Assembly (NCBI GenBank): GCA_963772825.1
Contig: CAVYYX010000012.1
Location: 248,001-312,000 of the forward strand
Direction: 5' to 3'
DNA from: Desertimonas sp963772825
GTDB lineage: Bacteria > Actinomycetota > Acidimicrobiia > Acidimicrobiales > Ilumatobacteraceae
Length of the DNA stretch: 64,000 nt
This document shows positions 50,971 through 60,228 of this stretch, piece after piece. A program made the position numbers and the translations under genes. Under the pieces are notes generated by a model. It worked only from the letters and a program-made list of their open reading frames with translations, was not told where the DNA came from and did not search any database. Numbering within the stretch: the first letter of the stretch is position 1; each line of letters opens with the position of its first letter.

Positions 50971-52388
50971 ACGACGTTCCGCTACGGCGACTCGCGAACA
51001 CGGTGCTGGTTCCCGGCCTGTGCGCGGATGTGCTGCCGTCGTGGATCGAGCGAGCGGCCGACGACGGGCTGGCCGCGGTGTGTTGGTTCAGCGGCGCCGC
51101 GCTCGGCGAGGTCGGCGGGCGCCGCGCGGAGCTGTTGGTGCTCGCCGACGAAGAGGGTGGCAACGTCACCCGGCTGGAAGCGCAGCAGGGCTCGTCGTGG
51201 CCCGGTAACGCCGCCCTCGGGGTGGTGGACGATGTGACGGTGACCGAGCAAGTCGCCGGCGGGATCGCGGCGATGGCCCGGCGAGCCGGCATCGATGTCG
51301 TGCTCGCCCCGGTTGTCGACGTCAACTCGGAGCCGGACAACCCGGTGATCGGCGTGAGGTCGTTCGGCGCCGAGACCGGCCTCGTCGCCCGCCACGGCGC
51401 TGCCTTTGTGCGCGGCGTGCAGGCGCAGGGCGTTGCGGCGTGCGCCAAGCACTTTCCCGGCCACGGGGCCACGCGCACCGACTCGCACGTCGGCATCCCA
51501 GTGGTCGACGCCGATCGCGACGCATTTCTGGCGCGGGACGTCACGCCGTTCGCGGCGGCGATCGACGCCGGCGTTCGCTGCATCCTCACCGCCCATGTCT
51601 CCGTGCCGGCGGTCGACGCGGCACCGGCGACGATGAGCAGCGCATGGATGTCGATGCTTCGCGGCGAACTCGGTTTCCAGGGCGTGGTGATCAGCGATGC
51701 ACTCGACATGCATGCCATCTCCCGCGGTGTCGGCCGCGGACCCGGCGCCGTGCGGGCGCTGGCCGCGGGGGTCGACCTGCTCTGCATCGGCAACCCGTGC
51801 TTTCCGGAGCCCTACGACAGCGAGGCGGTCTTCGTCGCGATCGTCGACGAGATCGTCCGGGCGGTGGCCGCCGGAGAGCTCGCCGTCGAGCGGCTCGAAG
51901 AGGCGGCGGCCCGGATCGCCGGGTTGAAGGAGCGGCTCGCCAATGCCGCACCGCTGGCGCCCGATGCCGACGCCGCGGGACTCGGCGCCGACATCGCACG
52001 GCGCGCCGTCCAGGCGGTCGGTGACGTGAGGCTCGACGGTCCGCCGCACGTTGTCGTCGAGCAGCGCACCGACATCGCTGCCGGGCTGCGCCCGTCTCCG
52101 ATCGTCGCCGCACTGGTGGTTCGCGCGCCCGGAACGACATCGGTGTCGGTTCGCACCGTCGACGAGGTCGCTGCAGCTCTCGAGCCGGCGATCGGTCAGC
52201 CCGTCGTGCTCGTCACCGACCGTCTCGCCGGCGACGAGGTGCTGCAGGCTCTCCGTGGCCTGCGGCCGGACACCGTCGTGGTCGACACGGGCGTCGTCGG
52301 TGACGGCGCCGCCGGGCCAGCGGTCAGGGTGTTCGGCAACAGCGCCGCGACCGCGGCGGCCGCCACCGAACTGTTGTTCCCGAACTAG
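50967..52388 (+). CDS. nagZ: Beta-N-acetylhexosaminidase, GH3 (NagZ-like)
   Basis: Glycoside hydrolase family 3 enzyme of 473 residues. The NagZ signature is complete: CAKHFPGHGATRTDSHVGIP, holding the His-Asp catalytic acid/base pair, and the nucleophile Asp in VVISDALDMHAIS. A substrate Arg/Asp region (VLAPVVDVNSEPDNPVIGVR) is also seen. The C-terminal 150 residues form an extra domain found in longer actinobacterial NagZ proteins. No signal peptide, so it acts in the cytoplasm on GlcNAc-containing oligosaccharides, perhaps imported through the neighbouring permease. ATG 50967 overlaps the permease stop. Confidence 0.92.
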   Translation: MNDVPLRRLANTVLVPGLCADVLPSWIERAADDGLAAVCWFSGAALGEVGGRRAELLVLADEEGGNVTRLEAQQGSSWPGNAALGVVDDVTVTEQVAGGIAAMARRAGIDVVLAPVVDVNSEPDNPVIGVRSFGAETGLVARHGAAFVRGVQAQGVAACAKHFPGHGATRTDSHVGIPVVDADRDAFLARDVTPFAAAIDAGVRCILTAHVSVPAVDAAPATMSSAWMSMLRGELGFQGVVISDALDMHAISRGVGRGPGAVRALAAGVDLLCIGNPCFPEPYDSEAVFVAIVDEIVRAVAAGELAVERLEEAAARIAGLKERLANAAPLAPDADAAGLGADIARRAVQAVGDVRLDGPPHVVVEQRTDIAAGLRPSPIVAALVVRAPGTTSVSVRTVDEVAAALEPAIGQPVVLVTDRLAGDEVLQALRGLRPDTVVVDTGVVGDGAAGPAVRVFGNSAATAAAATELLFPN

Positions 52389-52389
52389 G

Positions 52390-52418
52390 TTGTCAGCCAC
52401 AAACAGACGTTCGATAAT
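52390..52418 (+). promoter_or_regulatory. SOS promoter of dnaE2 with LexA-type box
   Basis: -35 TTGTCA (52390-52395), 17-nt spacer, -10 GATAAT (52413-52418), 6 nt, then GTG 52425: the same layout as imuA. ACAAACAGACGTTCGA (52399-52414) fits the LexA box with a perfect right arm and a partly degenerate left arm, and covers the spacer and -10. Confidence 0.82.
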
Positions 52419-52424
52419 GGGTCC

Positions 52425-55400
52425 GTGGGGTTCAACAACCCGGACTGGACGTGGAGCGAGCTGGAGGCGGCGCTGTCGGACCGCGGCGGCGACACAGACC
52501 CCTGGGAGCGCGGCGACCCTCGCTACCGCCGCGACGGCAGGGCTCCCGGATCGCCGTCGTGGAACGCCGGTGGTGACGGCCCGGCCTGGAGTCGCAAGCG
52601 CCAGCCGTTCGAAGCTCCCGACGGCGCCAGGGCGGGGCGCGGCTCGGTGCCCTACGCCGAGCTGCACTGCCACTCCAACTTCTCGTTCCTCGACGGTGCA
52701 TCGCATCCCGAGGAGCTCGTCACCGAGGCAGCCCGACTCGGTCTCGAAGCGCTCGCCCTCACCGACCACAACGGCTTCTACGGCATCGTCCGCTTCGCAG
52801 AAGCGGCGCGCGAGCTGGGGATGCCGACGATCTTCGGCACGGAGTTGACGCTTGTTGGCAACCGCCGCTTCCGCAGCGAGTCCGAGACGCTCACGCAGGT
52901 CGCCACGGGCAACGTGCCCGACGCGACGGCCCCGGATCCTCACGGCGAGCACCTCCTGCTCCTCGCCGACGGCCCGACGGGCTACGCCAAGTTGGCCAGG
53001 GCGATCAGCCTCGGCCACCTGGCGGGGGAGAAGAGCGCTCCGCAATTCACGCTCGACGATGTCGCCGGAGTCGTGGGCGGTCACACCTGGGTGCTCACCG
53101 GTTGTCGCAAGGGCGCCGTTCCCTCTGCACTTGGAGCCGATGGTCCGTCCGCTGCCGGTCGCCAGCTCGACCGCCTGACCGAAGCGTTCGGGACGGATCG
53201 GGTCCTCGTCGAGCTGTGGGACCACGGCGACCCGCTCGACTCGGCCCGCAACGACGCCCTCGCCGAGCTCGCTGCCAAACGCAACGTCGGATGCGTCGCC
53301 ACGACCAACGCCCACTACGCCACCCCGGCGCAACGGCGTCTGGCCACCGCCCTCGCCGCCGTCCGCGCGCGCCGCAGCCTCGCCGAGCTCGACCCGTGGC
53401 TGCCGGGGGCGGCCGGCGCCCACCTGCGCGCCGGCTGGGAGCAGCAGCGCCGCTTCGCCCGCTATCCGGGCGCCGTCGAGCTGGCTGCCGAGATCGGCCG
53501 TGCCGTCGCCTTCGACCTCAAACTCGTCGCCCCGTCGCTCCCGCCGTTCCCGTGTCCAGACCGACTCAGTGAGATGGCCTACCTGCGGCGCATCGTCGAG
53601 GAGGGTGGCCGGCGCCGCTACGGCGAGCGCCCAGCCACCCACGAAGACCTGTCGCTACGGGCGCGGGCGTGGCAGACGATCGACCGCGAGCTCGACATCA
53701 TCGAGCAGCTCGGGTTCGCCGGCTACTTCCTCGTCGTCTGGGACCTCGTCGAGTTCTGTCGGCGATCCAACATCTACTGCCAGGGACGAGGCTCGGCAGC
53801 CAACTCGGCGGTCTGCTACGCCCTCGGCGTCACCGCCGCCGATGCTGTGTCGCTCGGCCTGCTGTTCGAGCGCTTCCTGTCGCCTGAACGGGACGGTCCT
53901 CCGGACATCGACATCGACATCGAAAGTGACAGAAGAGAGGAGGTCATCCAGTACGTCTACGCCAAGCACGGCCGTCACCACACCGCCCAGGTTGCCAACG
54001 TGATCACCTATCGCGCCCGCTCGGCGATCCGCGACATGGCCAAGGCGCTCGGCTATGCCCCTGGCCAGCAGGATGCCTGGGCCAAGCGCATCGACGGGTG
54101 GGGCTCGGTCGCCACCACCAAGGCGCAGCAAGCCGAGAACGAGATCCCCGGCCAGGTGCTCGACCTCGCCGCCCAGGTCGAGGACGCCCCTCGCCACCTC
54201 GGCATCCACTCCGGGGGGATGGTGATCTGTGACCGCCCGGTGATCGAGGTGTGCCCGGTGGAGTGGGGGAGGATGGCCGACCGCTCCGTGCTGCAGTGGG
54301 ACAAGGACGACTGCGCCGCCGCCGGCCTCGTGAAGTTCGACCTCCTCGGTCTGGGGATGCTGTCGGCGCTGCACTACGCCGTCGACCTCGTCCGCCAACA
54401 CCGCGGCTACGAGATCGACCTCGCCACGCTGCCCCAGGAGGACGACGTCTACGCCATGCTCTGCCGTGCCGACACCGTCGGCGTGTTCCAGATCGAGTCG
54501 CGGGCGCAGATGGCGACGCTGCCGCGGCTCAAGCCACGGCGCTTCTACGACCTCGTCGTCGAGGTGGCGCTGATCCGTCCAGGGCCGATCCAGGGCGGCT
54601 CGGTGCACCCCTACATCCGTCGGCGTAACGGCCAGGAGCCGGTGACCTATCTCCATCCGCTGCTCGAGAACAGCCTCGGCAAGACGCTCGGCGTGCCGCT
54701 GTTCCAGGAGCAGCTGATGCAGATGGCCATCGACGTCGCCGGGTTCACCCCGGCGGAGTCCGACGAGCTGCGCCAGGCGATGGGCTCGAAGCGCTCGGCG
54801 GCGCGGATGGAGCGATTGCGGGAGCGGCTCTACGCCGGGATGGCCGAGCGCGGCATCACCGGCGAGATCGCCGACCAGATCTACGTGAAGATGAAGGCGT
54901 TCGCCAACTACGGCTTCCCCGAGTCGCACTCCGTGTCGTTCGCCTACCTCGTGTATGCCTCGTCGTGGATCAAGTACCACGAGCCGGCGGCGTTCTGCGC
55001 GGCGCTGCTCAACGCCCAGCCGATGGGCTTCTGGAGCCCGCACTCGCTCGTCCGCGACGCCCGCCGCCACGGTGTCACCGTACGCAGCCCCGACCTCAAC
55101 GCATCTCTCGCCACGTCCACCCTGGAACCAGATTGCGGGGAGTTGGCGGTCCGCATCGGGTTGCAGGAGCTGCGCGGGGTGGGCAAGGAGTTGGCCGCCG
55201 AGATCGAGCGGCGGCGCGTCGAGGACGGGCCGTACCGCGACCCGGAGGACCTCGCTCGACGTGTGCCGGCGTTGACGTTGCGCCACCTCGAGACGATGGC
55301 CACGGCCGGGGTCTTCGGGGAGTGCTTCGGGCTCGACCGCCGGCGGGCGCTGTGGGCTGCCGGGGCGGTCGCCCAGTCCCGACCAGGGCGCCTCGCCGGG

Positions 55401-55856
55401 ATCGTCACGGGAGCCAGCGCCCCGCAGCTGCCGTTGATGAACCTGGCCGAGGAGGCGGTCGCCGACCTGTGGTCGACGGGGATCACGCCCGACGGTCATC
55501 CGACGCAGTTCTTGCGCGGCAAGCTCGACGAGCTCGGCGTGTTGACGTCGACCGCCCTGCACACCGCCGAGCCGGGGAGCCGGGTCAAGGTGGCCGGTGT
55601 CGTCACCCACCGCCAGCGGCCGATGACCGCCCAGGGGATCACGTTCCTCAACCTCGAGGACGAGACCGGCCTCGTCAACATCGTCGTGTCCAAGGGCTGC
55701 TGGTCGCGCTTCCGCCGCGTCGCCCAGGAGGCCCCGGCGATGCTGATCCGCGGCCGCCTGGAACGCTCGGAGGGAGTCGTCAACGTCGTCGCCGAGCACC
55801 TCGAACGCCTCGCCCTCCCCGGCGCCAGCGTCCACGCCAGCCGCGACTTCCACTGA
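52425..55856 (+). CDS. dnaE2: Error-prone DNA polymerase DnaE2 (ImuC)
   Basis: Translesion C-family polymerase of 1143 residues. The PHP domain begins YAELHCHSNFSFLDGASHPE and includes LALTDHNGFYGIVRFAEAA. The palm has FLSPERDGPPDIDIDIESDR with the catalytic aspartates, and QGRGSAANSAVCYALGVTAA. Helix-hairpin-helix (LQELRGVGKELAAEIERRRV) and C-terminal OB (VKVAGVVTHRQRPMTAQGIT) regions follow. GTG start at 52425 set by the leaderless SOS promoter. It acts with ImuA and ImuB in SOS mutagenesis. In many actinobacteria imuA-imuB-dnaE2 are adjacent; here 7.7 kb of unrelated genes intervene. Confidence 0.95.
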   Translation: MGFNNPDWTWSELEAALSDRGGDTDPWERGDPRYRRDGRAPGSPSWNAGGDGPAWSRKRQPFEAPDGARAGRGSVPYAELHCHSNFSFLDGASHPEELVTEAARLGLEALALTDHNGFYGIVRFAEAARELGMPTIFGTELTLVGNRRFRSESETLTQVATGNVPDATAPDPHGEHLLLLADGPTGYAKLARAISLGHLAGEKSAPQFTLDDVAGVVGGHTWVLTGCRKGAVPSALGADGPSAAGRQLDRLTEAFGTDRVLVELWDHGDPLDSARNDALAELAAKRNVGCVATTNAHYATPAQRRLATALAAVRARRSLAELDPWLPGAAGAHLRAGWEQQRRFARYPGAVELAAEIGRAVAFDLKLVAPSLPPFPCPDRLSEMAYLRRIVEEGGRRRYGERPATHEDLSLRARAWQTIDRELDIIEQLGFAGYFLVVWDLVEFCRRSNIYCQGRGSAANSAVCYALGVTAADAVSLGLLFERFLSPERDGPPDIDIDIESDRREEVIQYVYAKHGRHHTAQVANVITYRARSAIRDMAKALGYAPGQQDAWAKRIDGWGSVATTKAQQAENEIPGQVLDLAAQVEDAPRHLGIHSGGMVICDRPVIEVCPVEWGRMADRSVLQWDKDDCAAAGLVKFDLLGLGMLSALHYAVDLVRQHRGYEIDLATLPQEDDVYAMLCRADTVGVFQIESRAQMATLPRLKPRRFYDLVVEVALIRPGPIQGGSVHPYIRRRNGQEPVTYLHPLLENSLGKTLGVPLFQEQLMQMAIDVAGFTPAESDELRQAMGSKRSAARMERLRERLYAGMAERGITGEIADQIYVKMKAFANYGFPESHSVSFAYLVYASSWIKYHEPAAFCAALLNAQPMGFWSPHSLVRDARRHGVTVRSPDLNASLATSTLEPDCGELAVRIGLQELRGVGKELAAEIERRRVEDGPYRDPEDLARRVPALTLRHLETMATAGVFGECFGLDRRRALWAAGAVAQSRPGRLAGIVTGASAPQLPLMNLAEEAVADLWSTGITPDGHPTQFLRGKLDELGVLTSTALHTAEPGSRVKVAGVVTHRQRPMTAQGITFLNLEDETGLVNIVVSKGCWSRFRRVAQEAPAMLIRGRLERSEGVVNVVAEHLERLALPGASVHASRDFH

Positions 55857-55899
55857 GCGATGAGCGATGACAGGCCATACGGCTGTCATCGCTCATCGC
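55857..55899 (+). terminator. Strong hairpin directly after dnaE2
   Basis: GCGATGAGCGATGACAG (55857-55873) pairs perfectly with its complement at 55883-55899 across a 9-nt loop: a 17-bp stem beginning at the base after the dnaE2 stop. No U-tract. It should end dnaE2 transcription before the antiporter gene. Confidence 0.88.
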
Positions 55900-56003
55900 A
55901 GCATCGGTGCGCCGCATTCGGGCCGTGTTTCGGGCGCGTTTCTGCGGTGTGATCTCTCGAGGTCGTCGCCCCGGCAACCCGGACCCGGTCGGTGGAGCGT
56001 TTC

Positions 56004-56009
56004 TACACT
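56004..56009 (+). promoter_or_regulatory. Leaderless -10 box of the antiporter-GlnD gene
   Basis: TACACT, 6 nt before the ATG at 56016, the same spacing as imuA and dnaE2. No convincing -35. It supports 56016 over the upstream ATG at 55992 as the true start. Confidence 0.6.
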
Positions 56010-56015
56010 CGGTCG

Positions 56016-58639
56016 ATGCTGCTCGACCTGGCGATCATCCTGGTCGCAGCGAAGCTCGCCGCCGAGCTGTGCGAGCGGGTCAACGTGCCCGCCGTTGTCG
56101 GCGAGATCGTCGTCGGCATCGTCATCGGGCCGTCCGTGCTCGGCTGGATCCCGGCGCACAGCGAGCCGATCATCGCCCTCGCCGAACTCGGCGTGCTGCT
56201 CCTGCTCGTCCAGGTCGGCATGGAGATGGACCTCGCCGAACTGGGTCGTGTCGGGCGCGCCTCGATGGCGGTCGCCGTGATCGGCGTCGCTGTGCCGTTC
56301 GTCCTCGGCAGCGGCGTCGCCCTCGGGTTCGGCGAGACCGGCAACACCGCCTTGTTCATCGGTGCCGCGCTCACGGCCACCAGCGTCGGGATCACGGCGC
56401 GGGTGTTCGGTGACCTACGAGCGCTGGCCACCACCGAGGCGCGGGTCGTGCTCGGGCGCGGCCGTCGCCGACGACGTCCTCGGCCTGCTCATCCTCACCG
56501 TCGTCGTCAAGGTCGTGACGGGCGGCGACGTGAGTCCAGCATCGATCCTCGGGACCATCGGCGCAGCCGTCGGGTTTCTCGTCATCGCCACGGCCGCCGG
56601 AGTGGTGGCCGTGCCGGCCGGCTTCCGGGCGATCGAACGGTGGTCGAAGTCATCGGCGACGCTCGTCGTCGTCGCCCTCGGATTCGTGCTGGCATTCTCG
56701 TGGGCCGCCTCGTGGGCCAACCTGGCGCCGATCATCGGAGCGTTCGTCGCCGGCCTGGCGATCGGGCGCAGCGACCACCACGCCCGCATCGAGCGCGAGT
56801 TCGGCTCGGTCGCCAACGTGTTGATCCCCGTGTTCTTCGTGCAGATCGGGCTCGACGCCGACCTCGCGGCGATGGCCAAGCCGGCGGTCCTCGGCCTCGC
56901 CGCGGCGCTGCTCATCGTCGGGATCGTCGGCAAGCTCGCCTCGGCCGGCGGGACCGGCGAGCTCGCGTGTCGACCGGCTGCTCGTGGGCATCGGCATGAT
57001 CCCGCGTGGCGAGGTCGGGATCATCTTCGCCTCGATCGGACTCGCCGAGGGCATCTTCGGCGACGACCAGTACGCCGCCCTGCTGATCGTCATCCTCGTC
57101 ACCACCCTGATGACGCCGCCGTTGCTCCGTTGGCGCATCGCCCGATTGCGCGTCGACGACGCGACGATCGACGATGGCGACAGCGGCGGCGACTGGGACA
57201 TCGCCGTGGTCGGCGACCGGATCGTGCTGCGCGGCCGCCCACCGACCGCCGACACCGTGCCAGTCGCTCTCCAGGTTGCTCGCCTGGCCCCGCTCGCTAC
57301 CCCCGACTCGACGGTCGTCGACTGGTTCGGGGCACGGTCGGCGAGGAACCTCGACTGGCGACCCGCCGACACGGAAGGATTGCTCGAAGTGCTCCGCACG
57401 GGCGACGCCCGCAGCCTGCGCTTCCTCGACGTCACCGGCGTGCTCGATCGGGCGTTGCCCGAGGTGGGCGAGTCACTCGCCCGGCGACGCGCCGATCCAG
57501 GTGAGCTCGATCCGACGCGCATCCTGCAGCTGCCGACGGTGCAGCGGATCGAGGACGATGCCAGCCGCACGACGTTGCTCGCCGCCCTCGTCGCCGATGT
57601 GTGCTCGACGGGTGCGCCAGGGTGTGCCGCGTCGCTGGCGGCGCGGCTCGATCCCGACACGGCCACCCACGTCGTCGACGCCGTGCACGGTTCGGAGCTG
57701 CTCGCCGGCGCCTTGGCCAACCCCGATGCGTTGGGCGAGGCCAGCATCCTCCAACTCGCCGAGCATTTCGGCGGCGCTGATGCCGTCGACGCAGCTCACG
57801 AGCTCGCCGCCACCCACCTCGACGAGGACGATTGGCGCCGCAAGGAGCTCGACGAGATCCGCGACCGGCTGCACACTGCGCTGTCGCACCCCGCGCTGCG
57901 GGCCGGAACAGCGACGCTCGTCGACACCCGCCGCCATGACGCCATCCGCACGCTCGGGCCGCACGCCGACGTCGCCCGTCAGCGATTGGAGAAAGCCTCA
58001 CCGACGTTCCTCGTGTCCCACGATCCGGCGGAGCTCGCTCGCCAGGCTTCGTTGGTGGGCCTGCGGCCACGTCGCGGTGTCGTCCGTGTGGTCATCGACG
58101 ACCTCGCCGATCCCGAGATGTACCGCATCGACGTGTCGTGCCGCGATCGCCCCGGACTGTTCGCCCGGCTGACCGACGCGATCGCCGGCGCCGACCTCGA
58201 TGTCGTCGCCGCCTCGCTGACGACGTGGCCGGACGGCGCGGTGCTCGACTCGTTCGTGGTGCGCGGCAGCACGCGTCCTGATGCCGGCCGGATGACGGAG
58301 CGGATGGAGCGCCGGCTGAAGGGGAAGATCGACCTTGCCTCGCTCGTTGACGTCGAGGTCTTCTTCGACGACAGCGTGTTCCCGTGGCACACGCAGTGCG
58401 TCGTCCGTGGCGCCGACCGGCGTGGGTTGTTGGCGGCGATCGCTGCGGCGTTCGATGCCGCCAAGGTCGACGTGCACGCGGCGAGCGTCGGTAGCAACGT
58501 CGAGGACCTCGTCGAGAACCGCTTCCAGGTCACCGATCGCCATGGCCGCAAGCTCGGCGAGCGCGGCCGCAGGGACGTGCTCGCGGCGTTCGGCCGCGCT
58601 AACCTGAACCTCTGTCTTCGGCGCGAGCCCGCCAAATAA
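56016..58639 (+). CDS. CPA2 cation/proton antiporter fused to a degenerate GlnD tail with two ACT domains (two frameshifts)
   Basis: Once two extra bases are removed (near 56456, where CTCGGGCGCGG should be CTCGGCGCGG, and near 56978) the product is about 873 residues. Residues 1-377 are a Kef/CPA2 antiporter: VNVPAVVGEIVVGIVIGPSV, the ion-binding ADDVLGLLIL pair of Asp, and a GMIPRGEVGIIFASIGLAEG motif. Residues 393-690 align with the part of PII uridylyltransferase GlnD after its nucleotidyltransferase core, including LRFLDVTGVLDRALPEVGES. Its HD site is ruined (LVADVCSTG where GlnD has LLHDIGKG). Two ACT domains follow, near 707 (CRDRPGLFARLTDAIAG) and 783 (VRGADRRGLLAAIAAAFDAA). ACT domains in GlnD bind glutamine, so I infer glutamine-gated ion exchange. 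It is upstream of amt. Confidence 0.82.
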
Positions 58640-58647
58640 CACGACCG

Positions 58648-58674
58648 GAAACACTTCGGCGACTCGCCCGAAAC
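58648..58674 (+). promoter_or_regulatory. GlnR-like box upstream of amt
   Basis: GAAAC (58648-58652), 6 nt, GCGAC (58659-58663), 6 nt, GAAAC (58670-58674). This is the b-a-b part of the actinobacterial GlnR consensus (GTnAC-n6-GAAAC repeated), with both b-sites perfect and 22 bp apart; the first a-site is absent. It begins 8 bp after the antiporter stop and 94 bp before the amt start. Confidence 0.6.
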
Positions 58675-58741
58675 GCCGCACTCGTACTGTCGCCGCAGTC
58701 GCCGGATCAGGCTGGCGACGGGGTTCCGTCGGAGGTAGCGG

Positions 58742-60158
58742 ATGAACGTGTCGGGTCTCTCGCTGGTCGCCCAGGCCGAGGAGGTGGCATCCCTTGCGGG
58801 CCAGATCAACATGCTGTGGGTGGTTATCGGGGCGATCTTGGTGATCTTCATGCAGGCCGGGTTCGCCCTCGTGGAAACCGGCTTTTCTCGCGCCAAGCAC
58901 GCCGCTCACGTCGTCAGCACGAACTTCGCCATCTTCGGGCTCGGGTTCATCGGCTTCTTCCTGATCGGCTTCCCGTTGTCGCTCAGCGCCCTCGACATGT
59001 CTGGCTACTTCGGTGGCTATGGCGCGGCGGTCGGCAGCCCGTTGATCGGGGATGGCAACTGGATCTTCCTGTTCAAGGGCGGCTGGGCGCTGTCCGGCGG
59101 CGGCATCGACGCCGGCGTCGTCGCTCTGTTCATCTACATGGTCGCCTTCATGGACACGTCGCCACGATCCCGACGGGGGCGATGGCCGAACGGTGGAAGT
59201 CGGGCAGCTTCGTCGTGTGGGGCATCTTCTGTGGCGCCCTCTACTACCCGCTGTTCGCCGCTGGACATGGGGCGGTGGCTGGCTGTCGAAGCTGGGACAC
59301 TGCCCGGTACGTCGACTTCGCCGGCTCGGGCGTCGTGCACACGGTCGGAGGTGTTGCTGCCCTCGCCGGAGCGCTCGTGCTCGGTCCACGCATCGGCAAG
59401 TTCGACGCCGAACGGCAAGCCACGGACGATCGCCGGGCACCACATCCCGATGGCGATGCTCGGCACGTTCATCCTGCTGTTCGGCTGGTTCGGCTTCAAC
59501 GCCGCCTCTGAGCTCGCCGCTGACCGCCGTCATTCGCCGTCGTCGCCGACGAACACGACGATCGCCGGAGCGTTCGGCGCCATCGTGGCGATGGTGGTCA
59601 CCTGGTTCAAGGCCGGCAAGCCGGATGCGGGCATGATGGCCAACGGCATGCTCGCCGGACTCGTCGCCATCACCGCCGTGTGCCTTCGTGTTCAACCCGA
59701 TCGGCTCTCTGATCGTCGGCGTGATCGCCGGCGGCATCGTCATTGAGGGATCTGGTCTCGTGGAGCGCATGCAGATCGACGACCCCGTCGGCGCTATCGC
59801 CGTCCACGGCGTCTGCGGCACGTTCGGCGTCATTGCCGTCGGCCTGTTCGCCGCCAAAGACGTCGATGGTGTACGTCAAGCAAGGTCTGCTGTGGGGTGG
59901 AACGCCAGGCAGCTCGGTAGCCAGCTGATCGGCGCCGTGGCTCCGGCGTGGACGGTCGGCATCGCGAGCATCCTGTTCTTCCTGCTCAAGCGCTTCACCG
60001 GGCTGCGGGTGCCGGAGGCCGAGGAGTACGAAGGGCTGGACATCCACGAGCACGGGATGCCGGGGTACGCCGGCGACGTCGTGCCGCCCCCGGCACCGGC
60101 AGCTCCGCTGGAGCCGGCCGTGCCGACGTTCGAGCCGGAGCCGGCCTTCGCCGGTTGA
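58742..60158 (+). pseudogene. amt: Ammonium transporter (Amt), broken by at least six frameshifts
   Basis: All parts of an Amt channel are present in order but in shifting frames. They are MNVSGLSLVAQAEEVASLAG, FMQAGFALVETGFSRAKHAA, PTGAMAERWKSGSFVVWGIF, VDFAGSGVVHTVGGVAALAG, MLGTFILLFGWFGFNAASEL, GMMANGMLAGLVAITA, IGSLIVGVIAGGIVIEGSGL and DDPVGAIAVHGVCGTFGVIA. Frame changes fall near 59160, 59268, 59297, 59430, 59685, 59872 and 59905. No domain is missing and residues lining the channel survive. The start has a good GGAGG (58731-58735) before ATG 58742. I cannot tell sequence errors from recent decay; the even conservation between breaks favours errors. No glnK gene follows. Confidence 0.85.
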
Positions 60159-60228
60159 GGTCGGCGCGGTCCTGCTGCCGCTCCCGCTTCGTGCGGGGCG
60201 GCAGCGATCGACGGAACCCGCGCCGGAG

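Noticed and set aside
50982..53642. An 886-codon open frame on the minus strand
   Set aside because: Antisense to NagZ and dnaE2, which have complete family motifs; the antisense protein has none.
53655..55889. A 744-codon open frame on the minus strand
   Set aside because: Antisense to the dnaE2 catalytic and C-terminal regions; no recognisable domain.
58640..58741. A glnK gene expected between the antiporter and amt
   Set aside because: The 102-bp gap is far too small, and no PII motif is seen before or after amt.
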